Shown piece after piece: positions 17,593 to 25,722 of a stretch of 64,000 nucleotides of DNA. The notes below the pieces were generated by a model. That model had not been told where the DNA came from. It made no database searches and saw only the letters and a program-made list of their open reading frames with translations. Numbering within the stretch: position 1 is the first letter of the stretch; every line of letters starts with the position of its first letter. A program made the position numbers and the translations under genes. The DNA is from JAZGER01 sp036480335 (GTDB lineage Bacteria > Pseudomonadota > Gammaproteobacteria > DSM-19610), in assembly GCA_036480335.1 (NCBI GenBank), contig JAZGGH010000051.1, positions 62,001-126,000 of the forward strand, written 5' to 3'.

Positions 17593-18362
17593 CGTGTATT
17601 CTCCTGCTGAATATCAATAATTTCAGACACAGTAACCAGCCTGATACCCATAGTATTCAAATCTGGCAAGTATTTTTCAAGCACATCCAGTGTTTCACGA
17701 TAGGGGTGGCCGATGGCAATAGCTGTGCCGTTTCTTTTTGCTCTTGCAATCAGGCGCCACAATTGTTTTTCAATCGCATCATGATCAATATCATTATCCA
17801 GAAATATATTTCTTTCGGCATTCCTTAAACCGGTATTTTCGGCCACCTGGCGAGCAACTGACTCAGCAGTTGTACGACTATCAAGGAAAAAGAAATCGCC
17901 TTTTTCCTGTAACTGCGTCATCACCCAAAGCATATGTCCTGGGTGCTGGGTCAACAGGCTTCCCATATGGTTATTCACACCAGACACATAGGGGACAGCA
18001 GCCAGATCGTGCTTGACCATCCAGTTAACATCGAGTTGAGACATATCCAGCGTTAAAGCCCCCTCATCAAGCGTAACGGAATGAATACTCTGCATTGGCA
18101 GATGTAACATGACTTCCTTGTTCATGATATACGCATTTTCCGCCAACTGGCGGGTATAACTTGCGTGCGGCAGGAAGGAACAGGTGACAGCTCCAGGAAG
18201 ATTAATAACGCGCTCACCATTGGCATAGCGCTTGCCCATATCGTCGATAACAATCGCAATAGAAGGTAGCACTTCGGCCATAACAGCGCGCGTAGATAAC
18301 AGACTCGTTATTAATAGCAGAAAAAAAAGAACCGGTATTAAACCGGTTCGCAATTGAATCAA
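17547..18362 (-). CDS. yibQ: divergent polysaccharide deacetylase family protein (YibQ)
   Basis: A 271-residue exported protein of the divergent polysaccharide deacetylase family. A signal peptide or anchor is at about residues 5-29, cut perhaps after AVMA. The NodB-like barrel shows IAIVIDDMG (about 35-43), HLPMQS, GVNNHMGS and FFLDSRTT, then AIAIGHPYRETL near 225. The family always follows envC/ctpA in gammaproteobacteria; biochemical activity is not settled. The ATG overlaps the ctpA stop (ATGA). An intrinsic-terminator-like hairpin lies inside its first codons (18321-18349). Confidence 0.9.
   Translation of the reverse strand: MIQLRTGLIPVLFFLLLITSLLSTRAVMAEVLPSIAIVIDDMGKRYANGERVINLPGAVTCSFLPHASYTRQLAENAYIMNKEVMLHLPMQSIHSVTLDEGALTLDMSQLDVNWMVKHDLAAVPYVSGVNNHMGSLLTQHPGHMLWVMTQLQEKGDFFFLDSRTTAESVARQVAENTGLRNAERNIFLDNDIDHDAIEKQLWRLIARAKRNGTAIAIGHPYRETLDVLEKYLPDLNTMGIRLVTVSEIIDIQQENTRWQASLSQSRKAVKN
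18321..18349 (-). terminator. intrinsic terminator-like hairpin inside the yibQ signal-peptide codons
   Basis: On the minus strand GAACCGGT, a 5-base loop, ACCGGTTC, then eight T residues (18328-18321). An 8-base-pair perfect stem with an unbroken T8 tract is a textbook rho-independent terminator, yet it begins 13 bases downstream of the yibQ ATG and encodes the hydrophobic start of that protein. It lies just after the ctpA stop. It may end most ctpA transcripts unless ribosomes entering yibQ prevent hairpin formation. Confidence 0.7.
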
Positions 18363-19693
18363 AGCGTTTCTCTTTGAATAGCAAGACCTTTGAGTAGATT
18401 CAGTGCTTCATATAACTGAAAATCTCGCTGAGCCAGCGGTTTCTCTTCTACCGTTTCCCCATTTTTATTTTTGTCTTTTTTTGCTGTTTTAGCCTTATTT
18501 TCTTTTTTCCCGTTATCAAGATGACCGGTTAAATCCGCTTCCTTGATCGGATCAAATTTTCGGTCCAGCGTTGAGACAACCACCTGATCAAGTTCGATAT
18601 CCGGTTTGATACCTTCAGCCTGAATCGAACGGCCTGATGGCGTGTAGTAACGCGCCGTGGTTAGCTTAACAGCAGAGCCATTACCCAACGGCAGAATCGT
18701 TTGTACCGATCCCTTGCCAAAGGTAGGACGGCCGATAATAATTGCACGTTTATGGTCCTGTAAGGCACCAGAAACAATTTCCGAAGCGGATGCGGAGCCC
18801 TGATTAACCAGCACAACCAGTGGCGCGTCTTCCAGAATATCATCCGGGGTTGCCGTAAAACGTAGCCTCGAATCATTGATGCGCCCTTCTGTATAAACAA
18901 TCAGGCCTTTGCGCAAGAAAGCATCCGATACAGCCACTGCACCATTTAGAACGCCACCCGGGTTATTTCTAAGATCCAGCACCAAACCCCGTAAACCTGT
19001 TTCATCGGCTTCTTTTTTCAGCCTGGTGATTGCTTCAACCATATTTTCAGCGGAGCGTGACTGGAATTGGGATATACGAACATAGCCGAAACCTTTTTCC
19101 AACATCCGGCTCTTCACACTTTTAACCTTGATAATAGCTCGTGTGATTGTAATTTTCAGCGGCTGGTCAGTACCTTCGCGTACAATGGTTAGCACAAGAT
19201 CAGTCCCGGGCTTGCCACGCATTACCTTAACAGCATCATTCAGCGTCATTCCCTTTACCGGGGTATCATCAAGTTTTATGATCAGATCACCCGATTCAAC
19301 ACCTGCTTTTTGTGCCGGCGTATCATCTATCGGGGCAATCACCTTAACAAACCCGTCTTCCATGCCAACTTCGATGCCCAGGCCACCAAATTGACCACTG
19401 GTTCCTACCTGTAATTCCTTAAATTGCTCACCATCTAGATAGGCTGAATGGGGATCCAGTCCGGACAACATACCGCGAACCGCATTCTCTAGCAGATCAC
19501 TATCCTCGACATCTTCGACATAATCATTCTTGATACGGCTAAAAACCGCACTGAATGTCCGCAAATCATCGACCGGCAAATTAGCCAATTGTGGCTTGTC
19601 TCGCTCAGCAAAAACGCCTTCGCCAATAGAAATCAATAAACCGATCACTAGACCGGTAAAAATAAGTGCAACATTGTGTTTTGTAATAGCCAT
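18359..19693 (-). CDS. ctpA: S41 family C-terminal processing peptidase (CtpA)
   Basis: A 444-residue periplasmic serine protease of family S41. An N-terminal signal anchor (about 8-30) is followed by a PDZ domain (about 95-170, with GLGIEVG) and the peptidase domain. The catalytic serine is in GSASASEIVSGAL (near residue 302) and the general-base lysine in PTFGKGSVQ (near 327). The C-terminal tail is Lys-rich (about 400-420). Beside envC such enzymes help control cell-wall hydrolases in known gammaproteobacteria; the substrate here is not known. envC is 228 bases upstream on the same strand; that gap contains no gene and only short, unconvincing hairpins. Confidence 0.93.
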   Translation of the reverse strand: MAITKHNVALIFTGLVIGLLISIGEGVFAERDKPQLANLPVDDLRTFSAVFSRIKNDYVEDVEDSDLLENAVRGMLSGLDPHSAYLDGEQFKELQVGTSGQFGGLGIEVGMEDGFVKVIAPIDDTPAQKAGVESGDLIIKLDDTPVKGMTLNDAVKVMRGKPGTDLVLTIVREGTDQPLKITITRAIIKVKSVKSRMLEKGFGYVRISQFQSRSAENMVEAITRLKKEADETGLRGLVLDLRNNPGGVLNGAVAVSDAFLRKGLIVYTEGRINDSRLRFTATPDDILEDAPLVVLVNQGSASASEIVSGALQDHKRAIIIGRPTFGKGSVQTILPLGNGSAVKLTTARYYTPSGRSIQAEGIKPDIELDQVVVSTLDRKFDPIKEADLTGHLDNGKKENKAKTAKKDKNKNGETVEEKPLAQRDFQLYEALNLLKGLAIQRETL

Positions 19694-19921
19694 ATGATAT
19701 CAAACGTAAAAAATGAAAATACTGTTGCTCAAAAAACAACAGGCGCGAACCCAAGTGACCATAGCACAGCTCGAAGTCGAGCAAAATGCCAGAAATTCAA
19801 TCTCTTAAGTCAAATACTAAAATCGTATATCCTTAAAACAGAAGCCGATTATACGACATACCGCCATCGTGCGCTGATCAGCGATAAAATCCTTCGCGGC
19901 CACTGTCCTCAAACTACCAAA

Positions 19922-21076
19922 CTAACCGGGTTTACCCGCACACCATAACATCGGGTCAACTGGTTCACCGTTGTGGCGTAATTCAAAATACAGGCCGTTT
20001 CTGGCCTGCGCCCCACTATTCCCGGAAATAGCAATAACATCACCCATATCGACCCATTCGCCAACTTCCTTATAGAGCGCCTGATTCTGGCCATATAAAC
20101 TCATGAAACCATTGCCATGATCGACAATCATTAATAGCCCGAATCCACGCAACCAGCTGGTAAAAGCCACGCGTCCATGCGAAATTGCTGTGACCTCCTG
20201 ACCCGTATCAGTCGCGATCAGGACACCTCGTGAAATTTGAACCGTATTACGCACTTTCGTTCCAAATGCACGAAAAATTCGACCCGAAACGGGCCATTTC
20301 AATTGCCCCTTCAGCTCGTGAAAGGTTTTTTTGTGCGTTTCGGCCGGAATATCTGCCAGTGCCTGGCGCAAATTCTCCAGCAACAAGCCCAAACCCTTAC
20401 TGTCTTTATACAGTCTGCTCAATTCCCGGTTTTCTACTTTCAGGCGCTGCTCCAGCAAGACCAATGCTTTCTTACGTTCTGCCATCCTGGCATCGAGCTT
20501 TTGCAGAGCCGTCTTTTTTCTACTGTAGGTTGAGGAGACCTCTTGCAATGTCGCTTGCAAGCTAGCGTCAATTTGTGCGATTTCCTGTAATTTTTCCTGC
20601 ATATCATGCATCTTCCGGGTACGCGCTTCTGATAGATAATTGATATAGGTATTCACTCTTTTTAGACGGGCAGGGTTTTTCTGGTTCAACAATAATTTAA
20701 ACGTCGGTTGACGTTGCAGAATATAAAAGAGCCTCAACTCTTCCGACAACTGTTCACGCTGCATGGCCAGGTGGTCAAGCAAGACAGTTTTTTCCTGTTT
20801 GAGCCTGGTGGCTTTGTCATTAAGCGTTAATGACTTTTCTTCAAGCTGTCTGATTGAGACTAGCTGTCTGTGGATAGAAAGCTCAAGCTCTTTTATCTGT
20901 TGATATTCCTGATCTTTTATTCTGTTTTTCTGTTGCAGGCGTTTTTCCTGCTGCCCAATCAACTGCCGTAACTTCTGTAATTTCAGGTTTTTATCATCGA
21001 AGTCGCTTGCAGCCAGTAATGTACTAGATGATGTCAGCCCTCCTGCCATCAAGAGGGCGCTGATGAACAATCTCAC
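19922..21076 (-). CDS. envC: murein hydrolase activator EnvC
   Basis: A 384-residue exported division protein that activates AmiA/AmiB amidases at the septum. A signal peptide (about 1-23) is followed by a long coiled coil (about 25-245) and a LytM domain (about 260-375). The LytM domain is degenerate: the zinc-binding His/Asp set is incomplete (FGTKVRN in place of HxG-type, LYGQN in place of HxH), as expected for an activator, not an enzyme. The coiled coil includes the FtsEX-interacting region in homologues. The start overlaps the gpmI stop by 4 bases. Confidence 0.94.
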   Translation of the reverse strand: MRLFISALLMAGGLTSSSTLLAASDFDDKNLKLQKLRQLIGQQEKRLQQKNRIKDQEYQQIKELELSIHRQLVSIRQLEEKSLTLNDKATRLKQEKTVLLDHLAMQREQLSEELRLFYILQRQPTFKLLLNQKNPARLKRVNTYINYLSEARTRKMHDMQEKLQEIAQIDASLQATLQEVSSTYSRKKTALQKLDARMAERKKALVLLEQRLKVENRELSRLYKDSKGLGLLLENLRQALADIPAETHKKTFHELKGQLKWPVSGRIFRAFGTKVRNTVQISRGVLIATDTGQEVTAISHGRVAFTSWLRGFGLLMIVDHGNGFMSLYGQNQALYKEVGEWVDMGDVIAISGNSGAQARNGLYFELRHNGEPVDPMLWCAGKPG

Positions 21077-22662
21077 ACTTTTTCCCTGTTCTCCGGTTCA
21101 GCTGATGCTTCTGTCAATTCAATTAATGGAGTTCCGGTCATTTCACCTGGAATTTCCAGTCCCATCAAAAATAGCATGCTAGGTGCAATATCACATAACG
21201 CACCTTTTGACAGTTGCGCAGATCGACCAACATAAACCAGTGGTACTGGGTTAGATGTGTGGGCAGTGAATGCCTGTCCGGTCTCAGTATCCAGCATCTG
21301 TTCTGCATTACCATGGTCGGCTGTAATCAGAACTTCACCTCCCGACCGTTCCAGTGCCTCGAGTACATGTCCGAGACAGATATCCAGCGTTTCAATAGCC
21401 TTCACTGCCGCCGCATAATTCCCTGTATGCCCTACCATGTCCGGATTAGCAAAATTGCAGATAATCACACCATAATCATTACTATCGATAGCGTCAACGA
21501 GTCGTTTGGTGACTTCTTCGGCATTCATTTCCGGTTGCAAATCATAGGTCGCAACCATGGGTGAGGGCACCATAATACGATCTTCACCTTCGAAAGGGGC
21601 TTCAACGCCGCCATTGAAAAAGAACGTCACGTGGGCATATTTTTCGGTTTCCGCCAAGCGTAACTGCCGCACACCGTGTCTAGCCAGCACCTCTCCAAAA
21701 ACGTTATGCAAGCGTTCGGCCGGGAACGCCACTTTTACGTCAAATTCAGAATTATATTCGGTCAGACTAACAAAACTGCCGAGCTTTGGAATAACCTCAC
21801 GGTTAAAACCCTCAAAATCAGGCTCGAAAAACGGACGTGTAATCTGGCGGGCACGATCAGAGCGGTAGTTCATAAAAATAACCACATCACCATCCTCAAC
21901 GGTAATGGCTCGACCTCCAACAGGAACTATCCTGGTTGCCAGCACAAATTCGTCACTTTCATCACGGGCATAGGCCATTTCCAGTGCTGACAGAGCATCT
22001 GGCGCCTCAAATTCTGCTTTTGCCTGGGTAATCAAATCATAGGCAGCCTGGATTCTGGGCCAGCGATGATCCCTGTCCATTGCATAATATCGGCCAATGA
22101 TCGAAGCGATCTGACCATTGCCAAATTCTTTCAACTTTTCTTCAAGCCGTTCAAGAGAGCTCGCTGCACTGCGTGGCGGCGTATCCCGTCCATCCAGAAA
22201 AGCATGCAAATAGACTTTTTTTGCACCGCGTTCGACGGCCAGTTGAATCATTGCATGAATATGCTCTTCATGGCTGTGGACCCCGCCTGGCGATAATAAA
22301 CCCAGGATATGTACCGCTTTATCCTCGGCAATTGCTATATCTACAGGGTCCGTTAATGTGGCGTTGGAAAAAAATGAGCCTGTTTTAATCGAACGACTAA
22401 CACGCGTAAACTCCTGGTAAACAACCCGGCCCGACCCCAAATTCATGTGCCCGACCTCTGAATTACCCATCTGGCCAGCAGGCAACCCTACTGCAGCCCC
22501 TGACGTATTAATCAAGGTGTGTGGGTATTTTGCCCATGTACGATCCCAGACAGGCGTATTCGCCCCCAAAATCGCGTTGTTTTCTATTTCGTCCCGATAG
22601 CCCCAACCATCCAGGATAACCAGAACCATTGGTTGTAAATTATTTGAATTCATGCTCGCCAT
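21073..22662 (-). CDS. gpmI: 2,3-bisphosphoglycerate-independent phosphoglycerate mutase
   Basis: Manganese-dependent glycolytic mutase that interconverts 3- and 2-phosphoglycerate. 529 residues against 514 in E. coli. The metal-binding aspartate is in VLILDGWG near the N-terminus; the phosphoserine nucleophile is in QMGNSEVGHMNLG (near residue 65); later metal ligands lie in FANPDMVGHTG and ITADHGNAEQM. A short AAAGGT site lies 8 bases before the ATG. First gene of the gpmI-envC-ctpA-yibQ-yajL series, as in E. coli gpmM-envC-yibQ, and divergent from the arsR operon. Confidence 0.97.
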   Translation of the reverse strand: MASMNSNNLQPMVLVILDGWGYRDEIENNAILGANTPVWDRTWAKYPHTLINTSGAAVGLPAGQMGNSEVGHMNLGSGRVVYQEFTRVSRSIKTGSFFSNATLTDPVDIAIAEDKAVHILGLLSPGGVHSHEEHIHAMIQLAVERGAKKVYLHAFLDGRDTPPRSAASSLERLEEKLKEFGNGQIASIIGRYYAMDRDHRWPRIQAAYDLITQAKAEFEAPDALSALEMAYARDESDEFVLATRIVPVGGRAITVEDGDVVIFMNYRSDRARQITRPFFEPDFEGFNREVIPKLGSFVSLTEYNSEFDVKVAFPAERLHNVFGEVLARHGVRQLRLAETEKYAHVTFFFNGGVEAPFEGEDRIMVPSPMVATYDLQPEMNAEEVTKRLVDAIDSNDYGVIICNFANPDMVGHTGNYAAAVKAIETLDICLGHVLEALERSGGEVLITADHGNAEQMLDTETGQAFTAHTSNPVPLVYVGRSAQLSKGALCDIAPSMLFLMGLEIPGEMTGTPLIELTEASAEPENREKV

Positions 22663-22712
22663 ACATACCTTTAAAAAATAATCGTAAATCGTTACGACAG
22701 AAAATCTGAGAG

Positions 22713-22740
22713 TGCCTTTAGATATATATTACTGTATAAT
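22713..22740 (+). promoter_or_regulatory. probable promoter of the arsR-rhodanese-secB-gpsA operon
   Basis: A perfect -10 hexamer TATAAT at 22735-22740 with a poor -35 candidate (TGCCTT, 22713-22718, 16-base spacer). The surrounding TTTAGATATATATTACTGTATAATG is AT-rich with partial dyad symmetry, as would suit an ArsR-type operator over the promoter, but no known operator consensus is matched exactly. Confidence 0.4.
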
Positions 22741-22802
22741 GTTTAGTTAATGAAAGGTCATTAAGATCTATTGGCAATTATAATATTGGGGTATTGGTAC
22801 AA

Positions 22803-23147
22803 ATGGCAGAGCCACAAAAAACTATTCCACACCACACTATTAATACACTCATCACGCGTGATGAAGATATAGACCGTGCTTCCCGCTCTCTGAAAGCAAT
22901 GTCACACCCATTACGCCTTAAAATCCTCTGTACCCTGGGCAATGCGGAAGTAAGCGTTCAGGATATCGTTGAAAATGTTGGTACATCGCAAAGTAATATT
23001 TCGCAACACCTGGCCATTTTACGCGACAAGGGCATTCTTGCCTCTCGCAAAGATGCAAATCGCGTATACTATCGTGTAGGCGACTCAAGGACACTGCGTC
23101 TGATAGAAATGATGCGAGAAGTCTTCTGTTCTGTGGATCACCAATAA
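22803..23147 (+). CDS. ArsR/SmtB-family regulator with BigR/SqrR-like cysteine pair
   Basis: A 114-residue winged-helix repressor. The recognition helix is in TSQSNISQHLAILRDKGIL (residues 61-79), followed by the wing RKDANRVYYRVGD. It lacks the CxC metal site of ArsR/SmtB. Its only two cysteines, C43 (helix 2, LKILCTLG) and C109 (last helix, EVFC), are 66 residues apart, the same spacing as C42/C108 in BigR and C41/C107 in SqrR, which form a disulfide or polysulfide on exposure to persulfide. With a rhodanese gene 21 bases downstream, a persulfide or reactive-sulfur sensor is the best reading. ATG 22803 chosen; TTG at 22794 is possible. Confidence 0.88.
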   Translation: MAEPQKTIPHHTINTLITRDEDIDRASRSLKAMSHPLRLKILCTLGNAEVSVQDIVENVGTSQSNISQHLAILRDKGILASRKDANRVYYRVGDSRTLRLIEMMREVFCSVDHQ

Positions 23148-23168
23148 ACTACTTCTTCCTAAGGTTAG

Positions 23169-23597
23169 ATGTCAGCCTCTCAATTATTTGAATTTAGTAG
23201 CAATCATCCCGTTCTGATTCTGACGTTTTTTGTCGTCTTCGGGTTACTCATTCTACTAGAATTTCGTCACCGCATGAGCGGTATGAAATCTGTTGGCCCT
23301 ATTGAAGCAACGCAACTCAACAATCACAACAACGCCATCTTCCTTGATATACGTGACGATAATGATTTCAAAACAGGGCATATTCCTGATGCCCTTAATA
23401 TCCCTCTAAAACAACTCAATAGCCGCGCAGGTGAACTGGAAAAATACACCGGCCAACCCATCATTGCCTATTGTCGTTCTGGAAATACGTCTCTGACTGT
23501 AGGCAGCATCCTGAAAAAACATGGCATGGAACAGATTTATAATCTCAGTGGTGGCATAGTCGGCTGGAAAAGCGCAAATATGCCATTAACCAAATAA
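23169..23597 (+). CDS. membrane-anchored rhodanese-like sulfurtransferase (YibN type)
   Basis: A 142-residue protein with one N-terminal membrane segment (residues 13-31) and a single rhodanese domain (about 45-140). The active-site loop is YCRSGNTS with C102 as the persulfide-carrying nucleophile; LDIRDDNDFKTGHIPDALNIP is the standard rhodanese strand-helix signature. It corresponds to E. coli yibN, which also precedes secB-gpsA, but the grxC gene that lies between them in E. coli is absent. AAGG lies 8 bases before the ATG. Confidence 0.92.
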   Translation: MSASQLFEFSSNHPVLILTFFVVFGLLILLEFRHRMSGMKSVGPIEATQLNNHNNAIFLDIRDDNDFKTGHIPDALNIPLKQLNSRAGELEKYTGQPIIAYCRSGNTSLTVGSILKKHGMEQIYNLSGGIVGWKSANMPLTK

Positions 23598-23616
23598 CCT
23601 ACGGACCTCCCAGACA

Positions 23617-24102
23617 ATGACCGAAGACAATACTGCTGCGGGCAATACAGAAAACCAGCCTCAATTTGCGATGCATCGCATCTATCTGAAAGATGTATCA
23701 TTCGAAACACCCAATACACCTCAAATTTTCAAAGAGCAGTGGCAACCTGAAATCAATATGCAGTTAAATTCTGCAGTTAACCCTCTTGAAGAAAATAATT
23801 TCGAAGTTGTTCTCACCATTACTGTCACCGCCAAAAAAGGCGACCTGACGGGTTTCCTGGTTGAAGTTCAGCAAGCCGGTATTTTTCATCTTTCCGGCTA
23901 TACACAAGAACAAACCTCTGAAATGCTCGGCGCATATTGTCCAAATACCTTGTACCCTTTTGCACGTGAAGCAATTTCAGACCTCGTAAACAAGGGTGGA
24001 TTTCCGCAACTGTTACTGGCACCGGTCAATTTTGATGCCATCTATGCCCAACGGATGCTCGAAGCACAACAACAGGCCTCTGAAACGACCAGTAAGCATT
24101 AA
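23617..24102 (+). CDS. secB: protein-export chaperone SecB
   Basis: Tetrameric cytoplasmic chaperone that holds preproteins unfolded and delivers them to SecA. 161 residues against 155 in E. coli. Family blocks RIYLKDVSFETPNTP (about residues 21-35), the AGIFHL strand near 88 and LYPFAREAISDLVNKGGFPQLLLAPVNFDAIY (about 111-142) are intact. The N-terminal 15 residues are polar and probably disordered. Same order as E. coli (secB-gpsA). Confidence 0.97.
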   Translation: MTEDNTAAGNTENQPQFAMHRIYLKDVSFETPNTPQIFKEQWQPEINMQLNSAVNPLEENNFEVVLTITVTAKKGDLTGFLVEVQQAGIFHLSGYTQEQTSEMLGAYCPNTLYPFAREAISDLVNKGGFPQLLLAPVNFDAIYAQRMLEAQQQASETTSKH

Positions 24103-24108
24103 TCTCCT

Positions 24109-25131
24109 ATGCATACCGCTCCAGAACTTTCCATCACTGTTCTCGGCGGAGGCTCCTGGGGAACGGCTCTGGCAATAGAGCTTGCCCGAAACCATAATCA
24201 GGTCGCTCTCTGGGATCATAATCCGACTCATCTGGACGAAATAGCTTCAAGCGGTACCAACCAACGGTACCTGCCTGATATCCCATTACCATCAGGTATA
24301 GTCTTTGAGTCCGATCTTGCTAAAGCGGTTGCGAATTCTACCTTTATCCTCATTGCCATCCCCAGCCATGGTTTTCGAACCATTCTTCAAGCCTTACAAC
24401 AAATCAGCTTGAAATCCGGGCAGCCACTGCGTCTTGCCTGGGCCACCAAGGGGCTGGAGCCTGAAAGTGGTACCTTTCTTGATCAGATAGCTGAAGAAGT
24501 TGTCGGTAAAAACACACCCTTTGCTGTCATTTCTGGTCCAACCTTTGCTTTGGAAGTTGCACGGGGTTTACCCACTGCCGTTACCATTGCCTCGATGAAT
24601 AAAGCCCTGGCTGCTGATATCGTCACCGCCATGCACAATTCTTCTTTTCGAACCTATACCAGTAAAGACATTGTTGGCGTGGAAGTAGGTGGTGCTGTGA
24701 AAAATGTACTCGCCATTGCTGCCGGTATTTCAGATGGCCTGGGCTTTGGCGCAAATGCCAGAGCCGCTCTCATTACCCGAGGATTAGCTGAAATGATGCG
24801 CCTCGCCATTAAACTGGGCGGGCAGCAGGAAACCTTGATGGGGCTGACTGGCATTGGTGATCTGGTGCTTACTTGCACTGACAATCAGTCCCGCAATCGC
24901 AGGCTTGGACTTGCGCTGGGCAAAGGGCTTGATTTCAATAGCGCCTGTGAAGAAATTGGACAGGCCATTGAAGGTGCTCACACATCACGAGAACTGGCTC
25001 TGTTGGCAAACCGGCTAAATATAGAAATGCCTATCACTGAACAGGTTTATCAGGTGATATATCACCAGCGACCACCCGCAGAAGCCGTCAAATCTTTGCT
25101 CGCCAGAGAACAAAAAGCAGAAATAATTTAG
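24109..25131 (+). CDS. gpsA: glycerol-3-phosphate dehydrogenase [NAD(P)+]
   Basis: Makes sn-glycerol 3-phosphate from dihydroxyacetone phosphate for phospholipid synthesis. 340 residues. The dinucleotide-binding motif is VLGGGSWGTALA (about residues 11-22); SGPTFALEVARGLPT, EVGGAVKNVLAIAAGISDGLGFG (with the catalytic lysine) and GLTGIGDLVLTCT are diagnostic. The ATG lies 6 bases after the secB stop. In E. coli cysE follows; here the convergent trmL is next. Confidence 0.97.
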   Translation: MHTAPELSITVLGGGSWGTALAIELARNHNQVALWDHNPTHLDEIASSGTNQRYLPDIPLPSGIVFESDLAKAVANSTFILIAIPSHGFRTILQALQQISLKSGQPLRLAWATKGLEPESGTFLDQIAEEVVGKNTPFAVISGPTFALEVARGLPTAVTIASMNKALAADIVTAMHNSSFRTYTSKDIVGVEVGGAVKNVLAIAAGISDGLGFGANARAALITRGLAEMMRLAIKLGGQQETLMGLTGIGDLVLTCTDNQSRNRRLGLALGKGLDFNSACEEIGQAIEGAHTSRELALLANRLNIEMPITEQVYQVIYHQRPPAEAVKSLLAREQKAEII

Positions 25132-25166
25132 GTAACCTTGATTAATTCTGAATGGTCTGATGTTCG

Positions 25167-25649
25167 TTAGGCATGTTTTTCGTTAACTATTTCTGAACCG
25201 GCAAAACCAGCCTGCCTCCACGCCTCATAAACAACCACAGCCACCGTGTTTGATAAATTCAGGCTACGGCTCGTATCAAGCATAGGCAGCCTTAATACCT
25301 GTTGCCGCTCTACCGATAACAAAGCATCCGGCAAACCTCGTGTTTCCGGACCAAACAGCAAAGCATCGCCATCATGATAATCGATTGATGAATAACTTTT
25401 TTTACCTTTCGTCGAAAACAGCCATAATCTATTGAAATCAACGGTATTCATAAACATTTCAAAATCATCATGTATACAGACATTTGCCCATTCATGATAA
25501 TCCAGACCGGCACGGCGCAATTTACGGTCGTCAAATTCGAAACCCAGGGGCCTGATCAAATGCAGCTGGCACCCTGTGTTAGCACACAAACGAATGATAT
25601 TCCCCGTATTCGGGGGTATCTCCGGTTCAAAAAGTACAATATGAAACAT
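25167..25649 (-). CDS. trmL: tRNA (cytidine/uridine-2'-O-)-methyltransferase TrmL
   Basis: SPOUT-family methyltransferase that 2'-O-methylates the wobble nucleotide 34 of tRNA-Leu isoacceptors. 160 residues against 157 in E. coli. MFHIVLFEPEIPPNTGNIIR is the standard N-terminus, so the start is placed at 25649 although the frame stays open for 34 more codons. The knotted SAM site shows LLFGPETRGLP and LNLSNTVAVVVYEA. E. coli has the order gpsA-cysE-trmL; here it is convergent with gpsA. Confidence 0.95.
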   Translation of the reverse strand: MFHIVLFEPEIPPNTGNIIRLCANTGCQLHLIRPLGFEFDDRKLRRAGLDYHEWANVCIHDDFEMFMNTVDFNRLWLFSTKGKKSYSSIDYHDGDALLFGPETRGLPDALLSVERQQVLRLPMLDTSRSLNLSNTVAVVVYEAWRQAGFAGSEIVNEKHA

Positions 25650-25722
25650 GTAAATGGATGCCTGATTAGCCCTGTTTTTCTGTAAACTATACGCCTCGAA
25701 TAAATGAAATGTCGCTATCACT

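Noticed and set aside
19694..19921. Possible terminator or small RNA between envC and ctpA
   Set aside because: Hairpins such as GCTCGA-AG-TCGAGC and CTGTTG...CAACAG have too small a loop or the A/T run in the wrong place; no clear promoter or conserved structure.
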